This document shows positions 1-4,980 of a DNA stretch of 6,542 nt, in pieces (within the stretch, counting starts at the first letter, position 1; each line of letters starts with the position of its first letter). The translations under genes and the position numbers were made by a program. This DNA is from Christensenella sp. UBA7597 (GTDB lineage: Bacteria > Bacillota > Clostridia > Christensenellales > Borkfalkiaceae). The notes under the pieces were generated by a model, which was given only the letters and a program-made list of their open reading frames with translations, searched no databases and was not told where the DNA came from. The DNA lies in NCBI GenBank assembly GCA_002474405.1, contig DLQW01000087.1, positions 22,847-29,388 on the forward strand. Direction: 5' to 3'.

Positions 1-33
1 TTTCAGAAATTTTTTGTCAAAAATATTCAGAAA

Positions 34-54
34 ATCAAAAATGGGCTACGCCCC
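34..54 (-). terminator. Weak intrinsic-terminator candidate
   Basis: Read on the minus strand, a short stem GGGC (53-50), loop GTA (49-47) and GCCC (46-43) is followed by A and then TTTTTGATTTT (41-31). The GC stem plus U-tract arrangement matches a Rho-independent terminator for the minus-strand genes. However, the stem is only 4 bp and the hairpin lies about 185 bases past the lactonase stop codon. It could equally be part of the repeat element. Confidence 0.3.
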
Positions 55-62
55 TCACCACC

Positions 63-76
63 GCCGCTATCGCGGC
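63..76. other. Short GC hairpin
   Basis: GCCGC (63-67) and GCGGC (72-76) are perfect inverted arms around the loop TATC (68-71). It is one of a run of GC hairpins in this intergenic region. No function is assigned; it may be part of the repeat element at 61-120. Confidence 0.35.
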
Positions 77-82
77 AGAGCC

Positions 83-109
83 AAGCTGCCGAAGCTGCCG
101 AAGCTGCCG
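83..109. repeat. Tandem repeat, 3 copies of AAGCTGCCG
   Basis: Three perfect head-to-tail copies of the 9-mer AAGCTGCCG occupy 83-91, 92-100 and 101-109. A 9-base period would be in frame if translated, but no ORF with a plausible start covers it. The last copy doubles as the left arm of the hairpin at 104-120, so repeat and hairpin are physically merged. Confidence 0.9.
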
Positions 110-120
110 TAAAACGGCAG
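104..120. other. Perfect hairpin CTGCCG/CGGCAG
   Basis: CTGCCG (104-109) and CGGCAG (115-120) form a 6-bp perfect GC-rich stem around the A/T loop at 110-114. All three upstream 9-mer copies contain the CTGCCG arm. The right arm could therefore pair with any of three positions, giving three alternative hairpins. On the minus strand the stem is not followed by a T-run, so it is not a classical terminator by itself. Confidence 0.6.
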
Positions 121-146
121 TTCGTCAAGAAAAGCCCCCCAAGGGG

Positions 147-170
147 AAGCCTTGACGCAAGGCAAGGCTT
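147..170 (-). terminator. 8-bp hairpin, possible terminator
   Basis: AAGCCTTG (147-154) is the exact reverse complement of CAAGGCTT (163-170), with an 8-base loop. A competing 6-bp hairpin, GCCTTG (149-154) with CAAGGC (158-163), uses the tandem CAAGG inside the loop. On the minus strand the stem is followed by a C/G block (146-134) and then TTTTCTT (133-127), so termination here is possible. The T-run is not directly adjacent to the stem. It lies about 70 bases after the lactonase stop codon. Confidence 0.35.
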
Positions 171-186
171 CACATTTTTGCCGAAG

Positions 187-208
187 AAAATTTTGTAAGC
201 AAAATTTT
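187..208. other. AT-rich perfect hairpin after the lactonase gene
   Basis: AAAATTTTG (187-195) and CAAAATTTT (200-208) form a 9-bp perfect stem around a 4-base loop (196-199). It starts 30 bases beyond the lactonase stop codon on the minus strand. It could be a transcript 3'-end hairpin, although it is AT-rich and the minus strand after it continues CTTCGGC rather than with a long T-run. Each arm also contains the self-complementary AAAATTTT. Confidence 0.5.
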
Positions 209-237
209 ATGCAGGCAAGGGGAAGCCGTAAATAAGG

Positions 238-1269
238 CTATATTATGCAAAGCGGGGCGGGAAGGCGGATTTCGCCGCACTTTTCGCCGATGGCGCCGCC
301 CTCTCCGACGGAAAATACGACGACGTTATCTGAAGTTTCGTTACAGCACAGAAGAAAATTGCCGACAAGATTGAAATCGCGCGGGGAAATTCCGCCGCAG
401 GCGACTTTCTGCAATACGGCGGGCGTGCCGTTTGCGCCTGCATGCGTACCCGAAATATCCAGCGCGAACAGGACGTTTTCGCCGCGAACGGAAACATACA
501 GCGTTTTTTCGTCTTTCGATAAGCGGATTGCCGCCGCGGTTGACGTTTTTTCTTCGCACGGAAGCATCGCCGTGGCTTTTCTTATCAGCCGATCGCCGTC
601 GAACGCAAACACGGTAACGGACGGGACCAGCTCGTTCACCGCGTACACGGTGCACCCGTCTTTCGTAAGGACAAGATGGCGCACGCCGTAGCCGGCGGGC
701 ACCGCAGCGCGGGAAATTTCGTTCAAATTTCTGTCGTACACAAAGACGCCGTCAAGCCCCAGATCGCAGCAGAATACGCGCGTTTTATCGCGTGAAAACG
801 CAGCGAAATGCGTGTGCGGCATATCCTGCCGCGGCAGATTTACGCCCTTGCCCTCGTGAGGAACGCAGACATGGCAATTTTTTACGATATTACCGCTTAA
901 ATAGTTGGCGATATACGTATCTCCGTCCGTCGCGGCGATATGGCAGGCACATTCGCCCATGGTGCTTTTTACTTCGGAAACGCCCGAAAAATCGACGTTG
1001 CAGGAAAAATAACCGCTGCATTTTTCTTCGCCGCCGAGCCGAGCCGTGCCGCCCGCCGCCCTTGCGAGCGGATTGAAAAAAGACTGCCCTTCAAACGGAG
1101 CGCGGAGAAGAATATGCAGTTTTTCGCCGTCCTCCGCGGCGAACATGGGTTTATCGCAGGGAAGATATGCCTTTTTTTCAAGCGCGCCGCTTTCTTGCAG
1201 CGCGTATTTATACACGCCGCCGCCCGCGCTTTTTTCGGCGCAGGCACAGATATATACCGTTTGCACCAT
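238..1269 (-). CDS. Lactonase-family beta-propeller protein (6-phosphogluconolactonase-like)
   Basis: This 343-residue protein belongs to the lactonase (YbhE / muconate cycloisomerase-like) family of seven-bladed beta-propellers. Its relatives hydrolyse sugar lactones such as 6-phosphogluconolactone. Family-like stretches are visible: VCVPHEGKG (134-142), PHTHFAAFS (151-159), the GVFVYDR blade motif (174-180), GYGVRHLV (193-200), YAVNEL (209-214) and SPRDFN (295-300). Length is close to the usual 340-350. There is no signal peptide, so it should act in the cytosol. The start is the ATG at 1269, with GAGG seven bases upstream and no competing start. It lies 29 bases after the RraA-like gene, so co-transcription is likely. 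It is unusually cysteine-rich: 18 Cys, with CC at 167-168 and 308-309, CxC at 8-10 and 107-109, and CxxC at 132-135. The exact lactone substrate is unknown; similar propellers sometimes lack demonstrated lactonase activity. Confidence 0.88.
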   Translation of the reverse strand: MVQTVYICACAEKSAGGGVYKYALQESGALEKKAYLPCDKPMFAAEDGEKLHILLRAPFEGQSFFNPLARAAGGTARLGGEEKCSGYFSCNVDFSGVSEVKSTMGECACHIAATDGDTYIANYLSGNIVKNCHVCVPHEGKGVNLPRQDMPHTHFAAFSRDKTRVFCCDLGLDGVFVYDRNLNEISRAAVPAGYGVRHLVLTKDGCTVYAVNELVPSVTVFAFDGDRLIRKATAMLPCEEKTSTAAAIRLSKDEKTLYVSVRGENVLFALDISGTHAGANGTPAVLQKVACGGISPRDFNLVGNFLLCCNETSDNVVVFSVGEGGAIGEKCGEIRLPAPLCII

Positions 1270-1298
1270 GATTTTACCTCGTAAATTTTATACAGAAA

Positions 1299-2213
1299 TC
1301 AAAGCATCGTCTGCGTGTCGTTCGGATCGCCGTTGCGCGCGAGATTGTATTCTTCCGACCAGTCTAAATCGCGGTATTTTTCGCCGCGGGGGTCGGTTTG
1401 AATCCATTCGGTGAGCATATCCAGCATTTCTTCCGTCCACGTGGCTCTGTCGATCTGCGCGGTGGTGAATTTGTTCTGCGCGATCATTTCGAAGCCGAAA
1501 TCGTCTTTCACGTGCGTTTTCGTCGCGCCGTCCACCACTTCCGCCACGAGATGCGCGGGAATAAACAGCACGCCGCCGCCCGCGCCGAACACAATATCGC
1601 CGGGCAGGCATACCGCACCGCCGAAATTGGTTATATCGTTCCAGTCCTTCATTACAAATTCGCGTATGGGCGTGGGGTCAATGCCGCGGTAATAAACCTG
1701 AACGTCGGGCACCTTTTTCATCTGCTCAACGTCTCTTATGCCGCCCCATATTACCGCACCGCCTGTTTTTGTGCGGTTGTGCAGCGCCGTTGTAAGATTG
1801 CCGCCCAAAAACGTGCCCTTGTATATTTTATCGTACATATCGCAAACTACAACGTCGCGTTCATAAAGGTGATCTATTACCCACTGGTTATAGTTTCCCT
1901 GAAGACCGTCCTCAGCGCCGCGCGCAAACTGCACGTCGTGTAAATCGGGACGTGTAGGGCAGTATGTGCAGGTGACGGCTCTGCCGACTAACTTTCTGTC
2001 ATCGTTATGAAGCGTATTAAGCGGATGCTCCCCGCCGCCTACAAACTGGTGCTCGTAACCTAACACAAAGATAGGCTTCCACACTTCTTCCAATGTCATT
2101 CCGTAAAGCGCGTCAAGGTATTTATCCTCTACCTTCGGTCTGCCGTCGGGCAGTCTTTCACCCTTCCAAAGCGGCGTTAACTCTACTATTTTTTCCCTGT
2201 CGTTAAAGTTCAT
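1299..2213 (-). CDS. Long-form RraA-family protein (HMG/CHA aldolase or decarboxylase-like)
   Basis: The central part resembles the RraA/Dlp fold, shared by RNase E inhibitor RraA and class II 4-hydroxy-4-methyl-2-oxoglutarate aldolases. In 304-residue numbering, VGRAVTC (76-82) opens the domain. GGNLTTAL (137-144) is followed by GGAVIWGGIRDVEQM (151-165) with the Arg160-Asp161 pair that supports metal and substrate binding in aldolase members. LPGDIVFG and GGGVLFIPAHLVAEVV close it (203-227). Canonical RraA is about 160 residues, so about 70 N-terminal and 75 C-terminal residues are extra. In a Clostridia-like genome without sign of RNase E control, an enzymatic role on a sugar-acid intermediate is more likely, but this is inference. 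The ATG at 2213 has GAGAG six bases upstream and was chosen; an in-frame GTG at 2249 (316 residues) is the alternative. Many clusters pair such proteins with enolase-superfamily dehydratases, as seen here. Confidence 0.85.
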   Translation of the reverse strand: MNFNDREKIVELTPLWKGERLPDGRPKVEDKYLDALYGMTLEEVWKPIFVLGYEHQFVGGGEHPLNTLHNDDRKLVGRAVTCTYCPTRPDLHDVQFARGAEDGLQGNYNQWVIDHLYERDVVVCDMYDKIYKGTFLGGNLTTALHNRTKTGGAVIWGGIRDVEQMKKVPDVQVYYRGIDPTPIREFVMKDWNDITNFGGAVCLPGDIVFGAGGGVLFIPAHLVAEVVDGATKTHVKDDFGFEMIAQNKFTTAQIDRATWTEEMLDMLTEWIQTDPRGEKYRDLDWSEEYNLARNGDPNDTQTML

Positions 2214-2219
2214 TTTCAT

Positions 2220-2224
2220 CTCTC
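2220..2224 (-). promoter_or_regulatory. Ribosome binding site deciding the RraA-like start
   Basis: The minus strand reads GAGAG six bases before the ATG at 2213. The competing GTG start at 2249 has AGGA (2260-2257) seven bases upstream, and its GTG overlaps the TGA stop of the YitT-family gene as GTGA. Both are usable. The ATG was preferred because MNFNDREKI reads as a natural N-terminus, while the GTG adds a Lys-rich 12-residue extension. The overlap would allow translational coupling if the GTG is used. Confidence 0.5.
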
Positions 2225-2245
2225 GCTTATATTTCAATTTTAATT

Positions 2246-3115
2246 TCACAAAACGTTCCTGAACCCCTTGCCCAAAACGTCGCTTGAATTAAGTATTAAA
2301 GTAAAAGCATGCCTGTCTATTTCTTTTATGTACTGTTTTAAAAGCTTTGCCTGATTGCGCTTTAAAACCGTAACGATCATCGTCTTGCTATCGTCCGTAA
2401 ACGAACCCTTGCAATCTGAAATTGTTGCGCCTCTGTTTAGAACAGTGTTTATAAACTCGCATACTTCTTTGTTTTTACTTGTCACTATAATAAAGCACTT
2501 ACTTAAATTGATACTGTCAATCACCGCGTCCACAACAAACGCTTTGAGTAAAAGTCCTAAAAGTGAAAATAATCCGGTTTCAATATTAAAAACAAATATG
2601 CTTGCGCCTGCTAAAACAAAATCCGCACATAACAAAGCTTTACCGATATTTAAATTCGTATATTTTTTTAAAATCATTGCAATTATATCAGTGCCGCCTG
2701 AGCTTGCATATTCATTGAATATCATTGCGCTGCCCACTGCTGTTAATCCGATTGCAAAAATCAGTTCGAGCATTTTTTCGCTCGTTACAGTATGCGTCAG
2801 CGGTATGATTTTTTCAAACAGCAATGTAAACAGCGATAGGATAATACTGCAATAAATTGTTTTGAAAGCGAATTTTTTTCCGAATACTGCCACCCCTGCA
2901 AAAAGCAGAATAATATTTGTCACAAGCATATATTCACTTGGGGTAACCTGCGGCACTAACGAAGACAGTATTAAAGCCAAAGCGCTGACTCCGCCTGTTG
3001 AAAAATTATTGGGGAATTTGAAAAAATAGATCCCTACGGACATTAGAATTGAACCTAACGTTATAAAAAAGTACGATTTTAGTGCTTTTCGGAATTTTAC
3101 CGTTGATAAGCCCAT
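2246..3115 (-). CDS. YitT family membrane protein (DUF161 + DUF2179)
   Basis: This 289-residue protein has the typical YitT layout. A short basic N-terminus is followed by about six hydrophobic segments (roughly 14-32, 41-55, 62-79, 83-101, 115-133 and 158-177) and a further hydrophobic stretch (180-198). A soluble C-terminal DUF2179 domain covers about 205-288. Family signatures include FKFPNNFSTGGVSALAL (32-48), the glycine-rich NEYASSGGTDIIA (134-146), and GSFTDDSKTMIVTVLKR then IDRHAFTLI in the C-terminal domain. Length is typical. The protein should sit in the cytoplasmic membrane; the family's function is unresolved (transport has been suggested), so its link to the neighbouring enzymes is unknown. 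The gene is visibly more AT-rich than the lactonase and RraA-like genes. The ATG at 3115 has its best AGGGAG 14 bases upstream, a long spacing, and no in-frame alternative lies upstream before a stop. Confidence 0.92.
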   Translation of the reverse strand: MGLSTVKFRKALKSYFFITLGSILMSVGIYFFKFPNNFSTGGVSALALILSSLVPQVTPSEYMLVTNIILLFAGVAVFGKKFAFKTIYCSIILSLFTLLFEKIIPLTHTVTSEKMLELIFAIGLTAVGSAMIFNEYASSGGTDIIAMILKKYTNLNIGKALLCADFVLAGASIFVFNIETGLFSLLGLLLKAFVVDAVIDSINLSKCFIIVTSKNKEVCEFINTVLNRGATISDCKGSFTDDSKTMIVTVLKRNQAKLLKQYIKEIDRHAFTLILNSSDVLGKGFRNVL

Positions 3116-3129
3116 TTTTAAATTGGCAT

Positions 3130-3135
3130 CTCCCT
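3130..3135 (-). promoter_or_regulatory. Distant ribosome binding site for the YitT-family gene
   Basis: AGGGAG on the minus strand is the only good Shine-Dalgarno match near the ATG at 3115, but it lies 14 bases away, longer than the usual 5-10. It sits directly against another ATG (3129-3127), which gives only ATG CCA ATT TAA. That TAA (3120-3118) ends two bases before the YitT start. Translation may therefore be coupled to, or reinitiate from, the upstream reading frame. Confidence 0.45.
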
Positions 3136-3190
3136 AAGCTTATTTATCTTTCCTGCCGTGATTATTGCCTTGTCGGCTTCTTCACCGTGC

Positions 3191-3264
3191 AAAACCGAAA
3201 ATACGGATATTAACCGGCTTAAATCTAAGCTTTATGCAATCTTCGGTTTTTAAAGCATATCCGT
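3191..3264 (-). other. Crossing inverted repeats, possible structured RNA leader
   Basis: Read on the minus strand, ACGGATAT (3264-3257) pairs with ATATCCGT (3210-3203), and AAAACCGAA (3250-3242) pairs with TTCGGTTTT (3199-3191). The order is A, B, A', B', so the two stems cross and cannot both form in an ordinary nested fold. They would be mutually exclusive or a pseudoknot. Between them, TAAGC and GCTTA arms (3217-3230) give a small hairpin around AATC. The element lies between the serine hydrolase and YitT-family genes. I recognise no known riboswitch class. Confidence 0.4.
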
Positions 3265-3307
3265 TCTGTTGTTGAAATTCATTTTTTCATCTTATGAATT
3301 ATTCTTG

Positions 3308-4321
3308 CTAAGTACCCCGAATATCTTTATCAACAGCATTATGTAATTTTTTCCTGAGAAGCTTTACCTTTTCATAGTTATAACCGTATCTTTTCTCAAC
3401 CGTAACCGTAGCGTCCGATAAGATAATAACATAAACATTTGATTTTAAATCAATAAATACCGATTGACCGGTATGTCCGCAATGACCTATCGACCCTTTC
3501 GGAAACAACCGACCGGTTTGTGAATATTTACTGTCAACATAAAGAAAGCCGAGTCCTCTGGATTGAGACATTTTTTCCGTATGATTCATTATTGCCTGAT
3601 CAAACGTTCCCCTTGATACCAAAGGTTCGCCGTGTTTTTGGAGCATCAGCATATATTTTGTAATATCGTCTATATTAGAAAACAGCCCCGCGTTTCCTGC
3701 AACGCCGCCTAAAAAACGGCAGTTATAATCGTTAACCAGTCCTCTTTCCGCTTCCGACAGATTACTGTTTACCGCGTCCTTACAATTCAGACAATAGCCG
3801 CTTGATTCCATTCCGAGCGGAGTGGCAATCAAGCTGATAAAAAGGCGGTCAAGCCTGTCGCCGAATACCTTTTCTAAAATCTTTCCAAGCAGAATAAATC
3901 CCGGACAGCTATAATCAACCTTAGTCCCTACAGGGAAATCACACGGTAACGACAATATATAATTTTGAATATTATCATACGTGTTCCCTTTTTCGCAAAG
4001 CGAGCGATGCCCGTAGCCCATTGTATGCGTCAGTAAATGCTTTATTGTAAGCTCCGATTTATCATTCGGACACGGAAAAAAACGGCTTACCTTATCTTCA
4101 AACTTCAACAATTTTCTGTCTGCCGCAATCAGCGTAAGCATTGTAGTAACCATTATTTTTGTTACCGACGCCATATCAAAAAGCGTTTTTGAATCAATTG
4201 CGTAATCTGCGGAATAAAAACAATCATTCAGTATTTGTTCACCCTTGCCAACCCGTACCGCAATATGATCCGCCAGCCCGTCTTCATGCGCTTTAATAAT
4301 GCATTCTTCAAGATTACTCAT
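3308..4321 (-). CDS. Beta-lactamase-fold serine hydrolase (class C/EstB-like)
   Basis: The 337-residue protein shows the serine beta-lactamase/DD-peptidase fold used by esterase EstB-type and AmpC-like hydrolases. Ser52-x-x-Lys55 lies in FDMASVTKIM (48-57). Tyr137 lies in VDYSCPGFILLG, where the usual Tyr-Ser-Asn is Tyr-Ser-Cys. HCGHTG (280-285) supplies the third motif. HLLTHTMG (95-102) and GVAGNAGLFSNIDDITKYM (206-224) are also family-typical. There is no signal peptide, so a cytosolic esterase or amidase acting on a small molecule or imported glycan is more likely than an antibiotic-resistance or cell-wall enzyme; the substrate is unknown. A longer reading frame from 4387 exists, but the ATG at 4321 has AGAGG six bases upstream, begins two bases after the esterase stop codon, and gives a normal length. 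It follows the esterase and GH13 genes in one operon. Confidence 0.88.
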   Translation of the reverse strand: MSNLEECIIKAHEDGLADHIAVRVGKGEQILNDCFYSADYAIDSKTLFDMASVTKIMVTTMLTLIAADRKLLKFEDKVSRFFPCPNDKSELTIKHLLTHTMGYGHRSLCEKGNTYDNIQNYILSLPCDFPVGTKVDYSCPGFILLGKILEKVFGDRLDRLFISLIATPLGMESSGYCLNCKDAVNSNLSEAERGLVNDYNCRFLGGVAGNAGLFSNIDDITKYMLMLQKHGEPLVSRGTFDQAIMNHTEKMSQSRGLGFLYVDSKYSQTGRLFPKGSIGHCGHTGQSVFIDLKSNVYVIILSDATVTVEKRYGYNYEKVKLLRKKLHNAVDKDIRGT

Positions 4322-4323
4322 TT

Positions 4324-4962
4324 TTATCCTCTTTTCTGTGAAAACATCCATTTCCACATTTCGTCGTCTGCAAACGCCCTTTCCCACGAGTTGTGCGCCA
4401 TATCGGGATATACGGTAAGCTCCGCTTTACCACCGCTGTTGTTTACTGCCGCAACCATATGGACGCTTTCCTCCGGCAGGACGGTTGTATCGAGAGCACC
4501 GTGAAATGCCCGAATAGGAATATCCTTAAGCCGTGCGGCGTTCCAGTACATTCCTCCGCCGCAAACCGGAACAAGCGCCGCGAACATATCGGGCCTTGTC
4601 ATTGCAAGCTGCCACGCGGCATACGCTCCCATACTTACCCCTGTAAGATATATTCTGCTCTTATCAACGCCGCTTTCGTTTGCCGTATTTTCGGCAAAAT
4701 CAATTAAAGTTTCAAAAAGCTCAAACCACGTATCCCCGCAGCACTGGGGAGCAACTATTTTAGCCGGTATTTTTCTGCCCTTTTCAAGCTCGCCTATCGG
4801 TCCTACGTGCGATATTTGCGAAAGCTCAGTTCCCCTGCTGCCCGCGCCGTGCAGATAAATAATAAGCGGTAGGTTACCGTCGGTATTTGGGGAATGGTAT
4901 AAATATTTAAGCCCTTTGCCGGTTTTTGCGGATATAAATTTTCTTTCGGAAAACAGATTCAC
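4324..4962 (-). CDS. Alpha/beta-hydrolase esterase (prolyl oligopeptidase / CE1-like)
   Basis: This compact 212-residue serine hydrolase has all main elements of the fold. The oxyanion-hole loop IIYLHGAGSRG lies at 34-44. The nucleophile elbow GVSMGAYAAW (108-117) has Ser110. Asp158 is in FHGALDTTV (153-161) and His190 in DMAHNSWERAF (187-197). The order and spacing match dienelactone hydrolase/phospholipase-carboxylesterase and feruloyl/acetyl-esterase-like proteins. No signal peptide is present, so it probably acts in the cytosol on acyl esters of imported sugars; this role is inferred from its GH13 neighbour. The start is GTG at 4962 with GAGGGG ten bases upstream, and no in-frame ATG occurs until Met111. 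It follows the GH13 stop by 18 bases and precedes the serine hydrolase by two, consistent with one transcript. An isolated lipase-like role cannot be excluded. Confidence 0.88.
   Translation of the reverse strand: MNLFSERKFISAKTGKGLKYLYHSPNTDGNLPLIIYLHGAGSRGTELSQISHVGPIGELEKGRKIPAKIVAPQCCGDTWFELFETLIDFAENTANESGVDKSRIYLTGVSMGAYAAWQLAMTRPDMFAALVPVCGGGMYWNAARLKDIPIRAFHGALDTTVLPEESVHMVAAVNNSGGKAELTVYPDMAHNSWERAFADDEMWKWMFSQKRG
4328..4332 (-). promoter_or_regulatory. Ribosome binding site for the serine hydrolase, inside the esterase gene
   Basis: AGAGG on the minus strand lies six bases before the ATG at 4321, inside the final codons of the esterase gene. It is the evidence for choosing that ATG over the earlier in-frame ATG at 4387, which would overlap the esterase by 64 bases and add 22 residues that do not resemble the family's N-terminus. 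The arrangement implies translational coupling of the two hydrolases. Confidence 0.65.
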
Positions 4963-4980
4963 TTTAATTAAACCCCTCGC

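Larger units (their letters stand above)
140..227. repeat. Direct repeat pair CAAGGGGAAGCC
   Basis: The 12-mer CAAGGGGAAGCC occurs at 140-151 and again at 216-227, 76 bases apart on the same strand. The interval between the copies holds the hairpins at 147-170 and 187-208. A 12-base exact repeat this close is unlikely by chance and suggests duplication within an intergenic repeat element. No terminal transposon features or coding capacity are seen between the copies. Confidence 0.65.
1..237. other. Non-coding, repeat- and hairpin-rich region downstream of the lactonase gene
   Basis: No convincing gene was found here on either strand. The stretch follows the stop codon of the lactonase-family gene and is the 3' flank of the minus-strand gene series. 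Its base composition is patchy: A/T runs at 1-42 and 171-210, and G/C-rich blocks at 43-170. It is packed with short symmetric elements: TTCAGAAA twice (2-9, 26-33), TCAAAAAT twice (17-24, 35-42), a tandem AAGCTGCCG triplet (83-109), CAAGGGGAAGCC twice (140-151, 216-227), and at least five possible hairpins (43-53, 63-76, 104-120, 147-170, 187-208). Such density suggests a genome-specific intergenic repeat element and/or a transcription termination region. The identity as a dispersed repeat is inferred and cannot be tested from one copy. Confidence 0.7.
3118..3282 (-). pseudogene. Possible degraded small gene upstream of the YitT-family gene
   Basis: A single minus-strand frame runs from ATG at 3282 to TAA at 3118-3120. 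It would be 54 codons but is broken by in-frame TAA codons at codon 11 (3252-3250) and codon 17 (3234-3232). The last 37 codons are open and read like protein, with stretches such as SLDLSRLISVFSVLHG and EEADKAIITAGKINKL, mixing hydrophobic and charged residues amphipathically. The N-terminus MNFNNRTDML resembles MNFNDREKI of the RraA-like gene, with synonymous base changes. The end lies two bases before the YitT start, as for an operon gene. I do not recognise a family. It may instead be a non-coding leader, since the same bases carry the strong inverted repeats at 3191-3264. Confidence 0.3.

Noticed and set aside
83..120. Possible CRISPR-like array from the AAGCTGCCG copies
   Set aside because: The copies are only 9 bases and directly abutting, with no spacers. 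They do not match CRISPR architecture.
140..227. Direct repeat pair as attachment or transposon target-site duplication
   Set aside because: The 76-base interval has no terminal inverted repeats at the copies and no coding content. A generic intergenic repeat is a simpler reading.
245..1414. Several plus-strand open frames of 60 to 150 codons (245-691, 792-1076, 940-1284, 1046-1414)
   Set aside because: All are antisense shadows of the lactonase-family gene, biased to Arg, Ala and Pro as expected from the opposite strand of a GC-rich gene, with no domain.
1398..1943. Plus-strand open frame of 181 codons
   Set aside because: It lies entirely antisense to the well-supported RraA-like gene. 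It is His/Arg/Val-rich in the way mirror frames of GC-rich genes are, and has no recognisable domain.
2355..2855. Plus-strand open frame of 166 codons
   Set aside because: It is antisense to the YitT-family gene. Its hydrophobic stretches mirror the codons of the membrane segments, and it has no family signature.
3308..4321. Antibiotic-resistance beta-lactamase
   Set aside because: The fold motifs match, but there is no secretion signal, the second motif is YSC, and the gene is coupled to a cytosolic esterase. The EstB-like hydrolase reading fits better.
4322..4387. N-terminal extension of the serine hydrolase from an ATG at 4387
   Set aside because: It would overlap the esterase gene by 64 bases and add an Arg/Lys-rich 22-residue segment. 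The ATG at 4321 has an AGAGG site at ideal spacing and gives a typical length.
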